Origin: Gemmatimonadota bacterium | GTDB taxonomy: Bacteria > Gemmatimonadota > Gemmatimonadetes > Gemmatimonadales > GWC2-71-9 | NCBI GenBank assembly: GCA_003169895.1 | Contig: PNAE01000007.1 | Location: 502,967 to 566,966 of the forward strand | Direction of reading: 5' to 3' | Length of the DNA stretch: 64,000 nt | Shown: positions 53,140-61,779 of the stretch, one piece after another | Layout: each line of letters opens with the position of its first letter | How positions within the stretch are numbered: the first letter of the stretch is position 1 | Notes under the pieces: generated by a model | The model's database searches: none | What the model saw: only the letters and a program-made list of their open reading frames with translations | What the model was told of the DNA's origin: nothing | Translations under genes and position numbers: made by a program

Positions 53140-54620
53140 GTTCCTCGTCGTGTCTTCAGAGTGCCGGCAGATCTGAGTATGCCCAGCAATTCCTCATGAA
53201 CCCGCACCATTGCCAGGGTGTCAAGCTTGCAATACTCGAGCAGGTCGCGGCGATGTTGCTCGACACTCTCCTCGTGGTATACACCAACCCGCATCAGCCC
53301 GAACACGCCCGACGCCGAATTGCCCTCGTTCACCGCCATGCCTTCGTACCCCAGTTCCGGCACCATGACAGGTAACACCTTCTTGATGCTGGTCCGTCCC
53401 TGGAATCCCGGATGACAATAGCCGCTCTTCACCACGGCGTGGAGATCGAAGATTCGCCTGATCACCATGGCGATGCGGTCCGCCAGGTCCGGAAAGGGAT
53501 TGGCCATTGCGTTGAGAACTTTCTTCTCGAAATCCGTGTACACCACGACTGAGCCGGCATCACCCAGAACATCGAGCAGACGTTCGACGAAATCACGGCG
53601 CCAGTCGCCCTCGCACTGAGCGAGATACTCGTGATGCGCGACGACGTGACCCGGCGCATCACAGACGTGCACCGAGAACTGGAAGGGGTGTTGTTCGTGC
53701 GCGCCGTCCTGGTCGAACCATGGCAGCGTCGGTGACACCGTCTCGAAGTCGAGGTAGTACGCCGGCCAGCTTACGGCGTCGAGTTGCGCGAGCCCGGCAC
53801 TGACCCGCGGTTCGCCCGAGCGGATCACCTCGAATACGCGACGCTGGTTGTCGGTCAGGTCGGCATCGGCTGGCAGCAGACGGAGGTCCACCAGCGGCTT
53901 CATTGCGGCGAGGCGCTTCTCGCTCAACCCCGGCAGCATGAAAATGTGCGCGTCAATCCCCCGCCCGAGACACTCCGATTCAAAGAACTCACACTTGCGG
54001 CAGATGATCTTCAGCTCCGGGGGCGGAGCTTCCTCTTCCACGCATCCTCGGACAATCTCCGGCAGCATCTCGGTGAACTGAGCGACACGGGCCAGCACCG
54101 CATCGGTCACGTCGACCTCCACCAGAACATCGCCCGGTGCGCCGAGGCGGTATTCACGCGACAGTAGCATCAGCGAACAACGATTGATTGGCACACCGCT
54201 GCGCTGCATGACGAGTGCGGTGAACGAAACATCGTCGAGATACTCGCCTTTGACTTCCCCGTCTTCAGTCTCCTTGCCCGACTTCACCTCGATCAGATCC
54301 CAGCCACGGCCGGCTCGGCGCAGCACATCGGCCCGTGCGACGAGCGCCCCGTTGCGGAACGTCGCCTCGAACAGCAGGGAAATGCCCGGAATCGCGAGCG
54401 CGCGCGCGGTTGCATCGAGCGCGACATGCTGCGGCGAACGCGGTAACATCAGTCCATCGCCCAGCTGTACTCGCGCGGTACGACCGACTTCGTTGCCGCC
54501 GTAGAACTGCCACTCGAGTCCAGGAGTGGGCGACTCTTTCGGCTGACGGCGGGTGTACCATCCGGCGGTGCGGCAACCGACTGCAGCAAGAAAGGTTTGC
54601 TTGTCGATGGTGGCGTCCAT
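53136..54620 (-). CDS. DUF2779 protein: Cas4-like PD-(D/E)XK nuclease fused to a DEDD exonuclease-like domain
   Basis: A 494-residue protein. The N-terminal half has the nuclease core (Asp98, then Glu111-Val-Lys113 in LIEVKSGKE) and four cysteines placed as in Cas4/AddB iron-sulfur nucleases: Cys16, then Cys207, Cys210 and Cys217 (ICRKCEFFESEC). The C-terminal half has an RNase H-like exonuclease pattern: Asp291-x-Glu293 (YLDFET), Asp363 region (VVYTDFE), Asp392 and Asp467 (KLDTLA). It should process DNA or RNA ends. It forms an operon with the HExxH gene, by a 4-nt overlap. The family is found near mobile and defence genes but its function is not settled. Confidence 0.8.
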   Translation of the reverse strand: MDATIDKQTFLAAVGCRTAGWYTRRQPKESPTPGLEWQFYGGNEVGRTARVQLGDGLMLPRSPQHVALDATARALAIPGISLLFEATFRNGALVARADVLRRAGRGWDLIEVKSGKETEDGEVKGEYLDDVSFTALVMQRSGVPINRCSLMLLSREYRLGAPGDVLVEVDVTDAVLARVAQFTEMLPEIVRGCVEEEAPPPELKIICRKCEFFESECLGRGIDAHIFMLPGLSEKRLAAMKPLVDLRLLPADADLTDNQRRVFEVIRSGEPRVSAGLAQLDAVSWPAYYLDFETVSPTLPWFDQDGAHEQHPFQFSVHVCDAPGHVVAHHEYLAQCEGDWRRDFVERLLDVLGDAGSVVVYTDFEKKVLNAMANPFPDLADRIAMVIRRIFDLHAVVKSGYCHPGFQGRTSIKKVLPVMVPELGYEGMAVNEGNSASGVFGLMRVGVYHEESVEQHRRDLLEYCKLDTLAMVRVHEELLGILRSAGTLKTRRGT

Positions 54621-54633
54621 TCGGGCTAGTCCG

Positions 54634-55593
54634 TCAATTCCACCGTAACCCGCGAATCTGGTCGAGATTCAGGTTCCCGCCAGACAGCACCACCGCCACC
54701 TTCGATCCCTGCGGCAGTTTCACCAGCCCCTGCATCAACGCCCCCACGCCTGCCGCCGCCGCGCCCTCCACCACCAGCTTGCAGCGTTCCATGATCCACA
54801 ACATCGCCTCGAAAATCTCGGTGTCCGGCAGCGCCACGATCTCGTCCACGAACCGCTGCACCACAGCGAAGTTGATCCCGCCGACGCGCCGGACCCGCAG
54901 CCCGTCGATGATCGTGTTGCACTCGATCGTTTGCAACTCACCGGCCGCGATGCTGGCCTGCATCGCCGGGCCATCCGACGATTCGACGCCCACCACCCGG
55001 ATCTCCGGGTTGTGCGACTTTACCGCCATCGAAACGCCCGAGATCAAGCCACCACCGCCGATCGGCACCACCACCGCGTCCAGGTCGGGCCAGTCCTGTA
55101 CGATCTCGAGACCGAGCGTCCCCTGGCCCGCGATCAACTGCTCGTCGTCGAACGGGTGCACGTATGTCAGTCCCTCATCGCGAACCAGTTCCTTTGCCTT
55201 TTCGTTCGCTTCGTCCCAGATGCTGCCGTGCAACACCACCTCCGCCCCGTACCCTCGCGTCGCCGCGATCTTGCTCGGCGTGGCGTTCGTCGCCATGCAC
55301 ACCACCGCGCGAATGCCGTGAATCTTCGCCGCCAATGCCACGCCCTGCGCATGATTCCCCGCCGACGAGCAAACCACCCCGCGCCGCTTCTGCTCGTCAC
55401 TCATCAATGCGAACTTGTTGAGGGGCCCGCGGATCTTGTATGAGCCGCCGCGCTGAAACACCTCGGCCTTGAGCCGCACTTCATGACCGGTCAACTCGCT
55501 CAGTTGCCGCGATGCCAGCAATGGCGTGTGCTTGATGTGCGGCGCGATCCGGTCGCGAACGTCCTGGAAATCACGCAGGGTCAGGGTGAACAT
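54634..55593 (-). CDS. Threonine ammonia-lyase (catabolic, no regulatory domain)
   Basis: A 319-residue fold-type II PLP enzyme converting threonine to 2-oxobutyrate and ammonia (also serine to pyruvate). It has PLP lysine in GGSYKIRGP, SSAGNHAQGVA and VPIGGGGLISG. It lacks the ACT domains of biosynthetic IlvA. Length fits TdcB-type enzymes. A second related gene is at 37042. A perfect (GTGGCTA)8 tandem repeat begins 10 bp upstream of its ATG, in the leader on the minus strand. The nuclease operon follows at 13 bp. Confidence 0.92.
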   Translation of the reverse strand: MFTLTLRDFQDVRDRIAPHIKHTPLLASRQLSELTGHEVRLKAEVFQRGGSYKIRGPLNKFALMSDEQKRRGVVCSSAGNHAQGVALAAKIHGIRAVVCMATNATPSKIAATRGYGAEVVLHGSIWDEANEKAKELVRDEGLTYVHPFDDEQLIAGQGTLGLEIVQDWPDLDAVVVPIGGGGLISGVSMAVKSHNPEIRVVGVESSDGPAMQASIAAGELQTIECNTIIDGLRVRRVGGINFAVVQRFVDEIVALPDTEIFEAMLWIMERCKLVVEGAAAAGVGALMQGLVKLPQGSKVAVVLSGGNLNLDQIRGLRWN

Positions 55594-55602
55594 GATTTCC
55601 CG

Positions 55603-55658
<56 letters not shown>

Positions 55659-55939
55659 TGCCCGGAAGCTACTGCCACCCACCGATCCAAGGAGCAGCGA
55701 GGGTCACGTCGCAGGGACGACTTCATGCGCGAGTGCCTTCAACCGGGCACTGATCACCGAAGTCGGTTTCCGCGGTGCCGCTCTTCCGTCTGCTGGTTGG
55801 GGCCGTTGCGGCGGCATCGTTCGGAAACCGCAGGCGCGAGCAGAAGTCGTTTCGAGACGCGGCCGTCGCTGCGAGCCGGTGTAAGCCGCACCGACTTAGC
55901 TATTCTTCGCTGCCAGTACCCAATCAATCTGAGATACAC

Positions 55940-56992
55940 ATGATCTCAACGCCCGCCTACGCCGGTTTCGCTGCCACGACACCCCTCGGCCCGCACGCCA
56001 TCAATCGCCGCGAGCCCGGCCCGACGGACGTGCAGATCGACATCCTCTTCTGCGGCGTCTGCCACTCCGACCTGCACACCGTCAAGAGCGAATGGACGCC
56101 ACCGACCTACCCGTGCGTACCCGGCCACGAGATCATCGGCCGCGTCGTGGCCGTCGGCAGCGACGTGACGGTGTTCAAGGTCGGCGACATCGGCGGCGTT
56201 GGATGCCTCGTCGACTCGTGCCGGACCTGCCCGAACTGCATGGAAGACCTCGAACAGTTCTGCGAGCGCGGCCCCACGTGGACCTACGGCTCGACGGATC
56301 CGCACACCGGAGGCGTCACTTACGGAGGCTACTCCACGACCATCGTGGTTGACGAGCAATTCGTCGTGCACATCCCGGCGTCGCTCGATCTCGCCAGCGC
56401 GGCGCCACTCCTGTGTGCCGGCATCACCACGTATTCGCCCCTGCGCCATTGGCGTGCCGGGCCCGGCAAGCGGGTCGGCATCGTGGGACTCGGCGGGCTC
56501 GGTCACATGGGCGTCAAGCTCGCACATGCGATGGGTGCACACGTCACGCTGTTCACGACGTCCAGCGCCAAGGAAGCGGACGCCAGGCGACTCGGCGCCG
56601 ACGTCGTCGTGCTTTCGCGCGATCCTGAGCAGATGAAATCATGCGCGAACTCACTCGATTTCATTCTCGACACCGTGGCCGCATCGCACGACCTCAACCC
56701 CTACATCGTCTTGTTGGCCCGTGAGGGCGTCATGACGCTGGTCGGCGGGCCACCCACTCCGCACCCGCCCATCCTCGCCGGCAAGCTCGTCAACAAGCGT
56801 CGTTCACTCGCTGGCTCCCTCATCGGCGGTCTCAAGGAGACACAGGAGATGCTCGACTTCTGTGCGGAGCATCGCATCGCCTGCGACATCGAGATGATCA
56901 GGATGCAGCAGATCAACAATGCTTACGAGCGGATGCTCAAGAGCGACGTCAAGTACCGGTTTGTGATCGACATGGCGTCGCTGAAAACCTGA
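55940..56992 (+). CDS. NAD(P)-dependent zinc alcohol dehydrogenase (YahK/cinnamyl-type)
   Basis: A 350-residue medium-chain dehydrogenase. The catalytic zinc site includes Cys38 and His42 in CGVCHSD and the PGHE glutamate region. The structural zinc is held by CRTCPNC...FC. The coenzyme loop is GLGGLGHMG with TTSSAKEADA, the pattern of NADP-preferring YahK/AdhC enzymes. It should reduce aldehydes. ATG 55940 starts the conserved N-terminus; upstream frame is non-coding. A 9-bp inverted repeat (CGGTTTCCG 55764-55772, CGGAAACCG 55822-55830) lies in the 280-bp region before the gene. Confidence 0.92.
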   Translation: MISTPAYAGFAATTPLGPHAINRREPGPTDVQIDILFCGVCHSDLHTVKSEWTPPTYPCVPGHEIIGRVVAVGSDVTVFKVGDIGGVGCLVDSCRTCPNCMEDLEQFCERGPTWTYGSTDPHTGGVTYGGYSTTIVVDEQFVVHIPASLDLASAAPLLCAGITTYSPLRHWRAGPGKRVGIVGLGGLGHMGVKLAHAMGAHVTLFTTSSAKEADARRLGADVVVLSRDPEQMKSCANSLDFILDTVAASHDLNPYIVLLAREGVMTLVGGPPTPHPPILAGKLVNKRRSLAGSLIGGLKETQEMLDFCAEHRIACDIEMIRMQQINNAYERMLKSDVKYRFVIDMASLKT

Positions 56993-57032
56993 GCGTGCTC
57001 AGTGGCGCGGTCTCGGTCTTACGTTTCATGGT

Positions 57033-58028
57033 TCACGCCTTCGGCTCTTCCAGCCCCGCCACCATCAAATCCAGCACCCGCCCACCTTGGCTCAGTCGAT
57101 CTTCATCACTCGGGCACCTGCTGATGATCCCGTTCATCATTGATGCGAAACCCGCCGTCTCCGGCCGGCCGAACGCATCGTGCTGCAGGTCGATGTCATG
57201 CACCATCTGGCCGATGGTGCGGAGCGGTGAGTCGCTGATCGCAAAGTGATCGAGCAGGACCTCGAATGTGCAGCGCTTGCCGTCGTGGGTGAACTCGCCA
57301 GCGAACATGCCGAACTGCACGCTGCCCTTGGGGGCCGCTTTGCCCTCTGCCACGAACACGAACTTCGCGTTCTCGTCGATCTCGCGCCGGATGAGCCACG
57401 CGGTCGCGATGCGATCGACCTTGACGCCGGCTCGCGTCGCCCAGACTCGACGGTGATACTGGTCGCGGGCACCAGTCGCTGGCCCCGGCCTCGGCGTGGC
57501 GATGTCGAGCACGATCACCCGTTCGATCGCCTGCATGGCATCCTCCCGTTCCGGGGCAGCGAAGAAATCGCGGCCAAGAATCTCCTCCAGCCGGCGACGC
57601 AGACGCCCGCGCTCGGCAACGACCGAGGACCCGGCCGTTCGCTCACCGCCCGCTGACGCTGCTGACCAGTGCTCCTCGAGTTCACGGCACGCGGAGACGA
57701 ACCCTCGATACTCGGCGTCACGGTCCCGGTTGAACTGCGCGATCACGTCCGCGTCGCTCATCCCATCCACAAGGTGAGCCATGCACACGGTGGCGTCGCC
57801 GCCATCAGCCAGAATCTCCCGCCGCAACCACTGGAAGCCCTCGATCGCGTCGGGGCTGTCGGGTAGCACGTACACGGCCCCCTTAAGCCCCACGGCACCG
57901 AGCCGCTGCACCCGCCGACGCAGCTTGACGCGCAGGTAATCCGGCTTGGATGGCACTGCCGTGATCAAGAGCAGCCAAGCTCGCCCAGTGCCAGGAATAG
58001 GCACTGTTGCTTCCGATGAATCAGGCAT
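57033..58028 (-). CDS. chrB: Chromate resistance protein ChrB
   Basis: A 331-residue protein with the ChrB N-terminal domain (WLLLITAVPSKPDYLRVKLRRR, GAVGLKGAVYVLPD) and ChrB C-terminal domain (WATRAGVKVDRIATAWLIRREIDENAKF, ending VHDIDLQHD...). ChrB is a chromate-responsive regulator of the chrBA efflux operon. No chrA pump lies within the window next to it, which is unusual. ATG 58028 has no ribosome site; a TATGAT box sits 12 nt upstream and dyads overlap it. Confidence 0.92.
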   Translation of the reverse strand: MPDSSEATVPIPGTGRAWLLLITAVPSKPDYLRVKLRRRVQRLGAVGLKGAVYVLPDSPDAIEGFQWLRREILADGGDATVCMAHLVDGMSDADVIAQFNRDRDAEYRGFVSACRELEEHWSAASAGGERTAGSSVVAERGRLRRRLEEILGRDFFAAPEREDAMQAIERVIVLDIATPRPGPATGARDQYHRRVWATRAGVKVDRIATAWLIRREIDENAKFVFVAEGKAAPKGSVQFGMFAGEFTHDGKRCTFEVLLDHFAISDSPLRTIGQMVHDIDLQHDAFGRPETAGFASMMNGIISRCPSDEDRLSQGGRVLDLMVAGLEEPKA

Positions 58029-58029
58029 A

Positions 58030-58061
58030 GATACAAACGTATCATAAACTATATCTGATAC
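58030..58061. promoter_or_regulatory. GATAC/GTATC operator-promoter upstream of chrB
   Basis: GATAC (58030-58034), GTATC (58039-58043) and GATAC (58057-58061) form two overlapping dyads: GATAC-N4-GTATC and GTATCA-N11-TGATAC. On the minus strand they overlap TATGAT, a good -10 box ending 12 nt before the chrB ATG. The stretch is far more AT-rich than its surroundings. It is a likely autoregulatory site for ChrB. Confidence 0.6.
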
Positions 58062-58155
58062 GCAAGCCCAATCAGCACAATAACTTCCTCTGCGAATTCC
58101 AAGGCGTTGTGGCGCGGCTCCCAGCCTTCGACCTGCGGCCTCAGGACCAGCCAGT

Positions 58156-58635
58156 TCAGTTCCCGGGCCAGATCCCCAGCAGGCGGCGCACCACTATGAG
58201 TTGACCCAGATGATGCGCGGTGTGGTCGATCACCACGAGCAACTCACGGAGAAACGTCTGACCATTTCCGTTCGGCACTTTCGCGCCGAGATCGATGGAT
58301 GGGTCGTTCGCGAGTTGTTGCAGGCGCTTCCGATCCTCGCGGTAGCGGCGGATCGAATCGTCCCACGCCTGCTTGTTCGCGGGTGCCGCCGCCTCTGGCC
58401 AGTAATCCCGCGGCCAATGCAGCTCCTTGTAGCTCTCGTCGATGCAGAAGTCGAGTATGTCACGCTGAGTGATCCGGACGTGCTCGAGCAGCTGCCACGG
58501 CGAGTACGGCAGGCCAGGGGGAGCGTGGCCACGCTCGGCGATGGGAAGGTCCGCCACCACCGCATCGAAATCAGCGTGCGCATCGTGCCATGCTAGCGCC
58601 GTCGCCAGCTGGGTCCGCAACGCGTTGTCCTCCAT
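58156..58635 (-). CDS. DinB/YfiT-family four-helix metalloprotein
   Basis: A 159-residue four-helix bundle with the metal-ligand histidines expected of DinB-like proteins: one in PWQLLEHVRITQ and two in VIDHTAHHLGQL. Members include thiol transferases using bacillithiol or mycothiol; the substrate here is unknown. ATG 58635 was chosen because GGAGG lies 5 nt upstream; an ATG at 58680 would add 15 unconserved residues. The gene is 127 bp from chrB on the same strand. Confidence 0.85.
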   Translation of the reverse strand: MEDNALRTQLATALAWHDAHADFDAVVADLPIAERGHAPPGLPYSPWQLLEHVRITQRDILDFCIDESYKELHWPRDYWPEAAAPANKQAWDDSIRRYREDRKRLQQLANDPSIDLGAKVPNGNGQTFLRELLVVIDHTAHHLGQLIVVRRLLGIWPGN

Positions 58636-58817
58636 GATAGCCTCCAGTTTGAACGTTAATTGGTACCAGTCATCTTCCACATCCAGGTCTGCGTTGATGC
58701 CCCGTTGGTGACCGGGCTGCGGGGAATCCGGGCGGCATTGGATTCAGCGCGGCAGTGATGTGTGTCCTCCCAACCCCGGTCCTCGTCACTGCATGCGACC
58801 CCAATGTCGAGGGCAGC

Positions 58818-58988
58818 ATGAGCAAGCGGAAACCGAACGCGCAGACACATTTCGATTCCGATCCGGCGCGACCCAACGTGCGTGACCCGGAGCAGAAGAA
58901 CGACGAACTCGAACGCCACGACCATCCCAGGCAAACTGATCCGGCAGAGCGCGGCGTAATGCCGCCCGACAAGGACGGCTCGAAGTAA
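58818..58988 (+). CDS. Small hydrophilic protein, unknown
   Basis: A 56-residue highly charged frame (MSKRKPNAQTHFDSDPAR onward, rich in Asp, Pro, Glu and Arg), likely disordered. GAGGG lies 4-8 nt before ATG 58818; an ATG at 58755 would add a hydrophobic stretch that looks non-coding. It is isolated and convergent with the beta-lactamase. It may be a real small protein or a chance frame. Confidence 0.38.
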   Translation: MSKRKPNAQTHFDSDPARPNVRDPEQKNDELERHDHPRQTDPAERGVMPPDKDGSK

Positions 58989-59000
58989 CGGCACATACGC

Positions 59001-59909
59001 TTACTTCCTCGCCTGGTGCGTCGCGGCATCCCACGCCGCGCGGGCAATGCCGGCGATCACCGCTTCGCGCTGCGGTCCGGTTGCCCGTGAATCCTTGATG
59101 AACACCGCGATCACTAGATGCCGCCCGTTCGGCAGTGTCGCGATACCGACGTCGTTCGTTGCGCGCGTCAGGCCGTTGCGGGTGTTGTCGAGTCCGGTCT
59201 TGTGGGCCACCACCGTACCGGCCGGAAGTCGTGCCTTGATGCGGTTCGCCCCGCTTGTCGTTTCCGTCAGCCATCCCAGCAGCAGGGTCTGGCTCGGCGC
59301 CGAGACGCCGAGCCCGCGTTGCAACGACCGGAACAATTGCACAGCGGCGCGCGGCGTGCTCCAGTTCCGGTACTGCACCATCTCATTTGCCGCCATTGCA
59401 CGCTCTGTCGCGGCGACGGTCATGCCGTCGATGCCGAGTCGGCGCAGCATCTTCGTCACCTCGGCCGGTGGCGCGAGCTGCAACAGCATGTCCGACGCCG
59501 TCCCGTCACTCTCGACGATTGCGGCACGCAGCAGCTCACGGACAGTGAGGTCCGTGCCATTGGGATTCTGGTCGCGGATCGGACTGTGGACCTTCATCAC
59601 CAGGTCAGCCCTGCGAATGTGCATCACCTGGCTGAGTCTCGCCTTTTCGGCATCGATCTGCCGCAGCACCGCCATCGCGACGGGGACCTTGTAGACGCTC
59701 TGCATCGGGAAACGTTCGTCGCCGCGCACCATGAGGACGTCACCGGTCTCAATGATCATTGCGGCGGCTCCGACCCTGCCCAGGATCGACGCGGCGAGCC
59801 TGGTGATGGCGGGTTCGGCGCTCCTGAGACCCACGGCCCGGAGCGGGTGCTGCCCGATGTTCCATGCCGTGCTGGCCGCAAGTGCCACTGCAACGATGCG
59901 TGTATTCAT
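59001..59909 (-). CDS. Class A beta-lactamase, A2-like subclass
   Basis: A 302-residue periplasmic serine hydrolase (signal peptide to about residue 30). Catalytic blocks: Ser71-x2-Lys74 in MQSVYKVP, Ser134-Asp-Gly136 in ESDGTAS, Glu169 in ATERAM (the omega-loop general base) and Lys237-Thr-Gly in HKTG. The VQYRNW segment after the omega loop is typical of the PER/CfxA-like A2 lineage. The usual SDN motif is SDG; Gly at this place is known from mycobacterial BlaC and is linked with altered inhibitor sensitivity. It should hydrolyse penicillins or cephalosporins. ATG 59909 starts the signal peptide. Confidence 0.88.
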   Translation of the reverse strand: MNTRIVAVALAASTAWNIGQHPLRAVGLRSAEPAITRLAASILGRVGAAAMIIETGDVLMVRGDERFPMQSVYKVPVAMAVLRQIDAEKARLSQVMHIRRADLVMKVHSPIRDQNPNGTDLTVRELLRAAIVESDGTASDMLLQLAPPAEVTKMLRRLGIDGMTVAATERAMAANEMVQYRNWSTPRAAVQLFRSLQRGLGVSAPSQTLLLGWLTETTSGANRIKARLPAGTVVAHKTGLDNTRNGLTRATNDVGIATLPNGRHLVIAVFIKDSRATGPQREAVIAGIARAAWDAATHQARK

Positions 59910-60033
59910 TCGTGCACGTATCCCCGGAACTGCTCTACAAGCAACGCCATCGTCAGCTCCGGGAAGGGACAGCTGAATCTCCCGCCGGAACCTAGAACGG
60001 GCAACCGGTGCGGGCACAGCATCCTGCGCCCCT

Positions 60034-60039
60034 TAGATT
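60034..60039 (+). promoter_or_regulatory. hutU -10 box TAGATT, predicted leaderless start
   Basis: TAGATT ends 8 nt before the hutU ATG at 60048. There is no Shine-Dalgarno sequence in between. No convincing -35 hexamer was found. Confidence 0.5.
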
Positions 60040-60047
60040 CTACGCCC

Positions 60048-61697
60048 ATGCCCATTCATGCAGCGCGCGGCAATACCCGCACCGCCCAAGGCTGGATTCA
60101 GGAAGCCGCCAAGCGGATGCTGATGAACAACCTCGACCCGGAGGTCGCAGAGAAGCCGGCCGAGCTGATCGTGTATGGCGGCAGGGGCAAGGCAGCGCGC
60201 AACTGGGAGGCGTATCACAACATCATCGCCACGCTCGATCGCTTGAAGAATGACGAGACGCTGCTGATCCAGAGCGGCAAGCCGGTGGCGGTGCTGCGCA
60301 CGCACGAGATGGCGCCACGGGTGCTGCTGGCGAATTCCAACCTGGTCCCCAAGTGGGCCACATGGGAGGAATTCGACCGCCTCGATCGCCTCGGCTTGAT
60401 GATGTATGGCCAAATGACGGCAGGATCGTGGATCTACATTGGCACGCAAGGCATTCTGCAGGGCACCTACGAAACCTTCGCCGCCGCGGCCGAAAAACAC
60501 TTCGGCGGGTCGCTCGCCGGTACGATCACTGTCACCGCTGGCCTGGGCGGCATGGGCGGTGCGCAGCCGCTCGCCGTGTCACTGGCGGGTGGGGTCTCGA
60601 TCTGCATCGAGATCGACGCCGCCCGCATCCAGCGGCGACTCGACACGAAATTCCTGGATGTCGTGGCACCGTCGCTTGATGCCGCCATCACACTCGCACA
60701 ACGCACTGCGCACGATGCCCGGCCGTTGTCGATCGGCCTGCTCGGCAATGCAGCGGACCTGCTGCCGGAAATGGTCAAGCGGAACTTCACGCCCGAGCTC
60801 GTCACGGATCAGACATCCGCCCATGACCCCATGTGGGGCTATATCCCACCCGCCAAGCCGGATGAGGACATCAACGAGCTGCGGACCAGCCAGCCGGCGG
60901 AATATCTCAAGCGTACGCGTGATGCGATGGTCGCTCATGTGGCAGCGATCCTGGAGCTGCAACGCCGCGGAGCGATTGCGTTCGACTACGGCAACAACCT
61001 TCGCGCCCAGGCGGAGCTCGGTGGGCTGGCAGGCGCTTTCGGATATCCGGGGTTCGTCCCGGCGTTCATCCGGGACTCGTTCTGCGAAGGCCGCGGCCCG
61101 TTCCGTTGGGTGGCGCTTTCGGGGGATCCGGCCGACATCGCCGCGACGGACCGGGCCCTGCTCGAGCTGTTCCCGGCCGACGCGCGGCTGCAAAAGTGGC
61201 TGGGCTGGGCCGGCGATCGCATCGCGTTTCAGGGCCTGCCGGCGCGGATCTGCTGGCTCGGATACGGACAACGCGACCAAGCTGGGCTGCTGTTCAACCA
61301 GATGGTCCGGCAAGGCAAGCTCAAGGCGCCCATCGTCATTGGCCGTGACCATCTCGATGCCGGGTCGGTCGCCTCGCCGTACCGTGAGACCGAAGCGATG
61401 AAGGATGGGTCGGACGCCGTGAGCGACTGGCCACTGCTCAACTTCGCCACCGGCATCGCCAGTGGGGCCGCGTGGATGTCGTTCCATCACGGCGGCGGCG
61501 TCGGGATGGGCTATTCACAACATGCCGGACTGGTCGCCGTCGCTGATGGCTCCGCCGATGCCGACCGCCGGCTGGCGCTGTGCCTCACCAACGACCCCGC
61601 CCTGGGAGTCATCCGCCACGCCGATGCGGGCTACGACAAGGCGATTGCCGTCGCCAGGGACCGGCATATCGACATGCCCTCGATCGACGCATCCTGA
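60048..61697 (+). CDS. hutU: Urocanate hydratase
   Basis: A 549-residue NAD-dependent enzyme hydrating urocanate to 4-imidazolone-5-propionate, step two of histidine degradation. It has [40 protein letters not shown] (NAD-binding glycine-rich loop), active-site Cys402 in [13 protein letters not shown] and a C-terminal [18 protein letters not shown] 60048 matches the family start. The frame is open well upstream, but that part antisenses the beta-lactamase. It is followed by hutI after 82 bp. Confidence 0.97.
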   Translation: MPIHAARGNTRTAQGWIQEAAKRMLMNNLDPEVAEKPAELIVYGGRGKAARNWEAYHNIIATLDRLKNDETLLIQSGKPVAVLRTHEMAPRVLLANSNLVPKWATWEEFDRLDRLGLMMYGQMTAGSWIYIGTQGILQGTYETFAAAAEKHFGGSLAGTITVTAGLGGMGGAQPLAVSLAGGVSICIEIDAARIQRRLDTKFLDVVAPSLDAAITLAQRTAHDARPLSIGLLGNAADLLPEMVKRNFTPELVTDQTSAHDPMWGYIPPAKPDEDINELRTSQPAEYLKRTRDAMVAHVAAILELQRRGAIAFDYGNNLRAQAELGGLAGAFGYPGFVPAFIRDSFCEGRGPFRWVALSGDPADIAATDRALLELFPADARLQKWLGWAGDRIAFQGLPARICWLGYGQRDQAGLLFNQMVRQGKLKAPIVIGRDHLDAGSVASPYRETEAMKDGSDAVSDWPLLNFATGIASGAAWMSFHHGGGVGMGYSQHAGLVAVADGSADADRRLALCLTNDPALGVIRHADAGYDKAIAVARDRHIDMPSIDAS

Positions 61698-61765
61698 GCG
61701 TTGCCGGCTCCCGCCAAGGCTGCGCTACGACGCGACGGCCCCGAGCGACCCTCTGCCGACCACCG

Positions 61766-61771
61766 TACATT
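61766..61771 (+). promoter_or_regulatory. hutI -10 box TACATT, predicted leaderless start
   Basis: TACATT ends 8 nt before the hutI ATG at 61780, the same distance and a similar spacer (TCGGCGTC) as at gyrA (TCGGAGTT). It lies in the 82-bp gap after hutU, so hutI may have its own promoter. No -35 hexamer was recognised. Confidence 0.5.
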
Positions 61772-61779
61772 TCGGCGTC

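Noticed and set aside
55764-55830. Attenuator before the alcohol dehydrogenase
   Set aside because: The 9-bp inverted repeat has a 49-nt spacer and no terminator tract or leader peptide, so function is not supported.
59118-60047. N-terminal extension of hutU
   Set aside because: The frame is open, but it is antisense to the beta-lactamase and HutU homology begins at ATG 60048.
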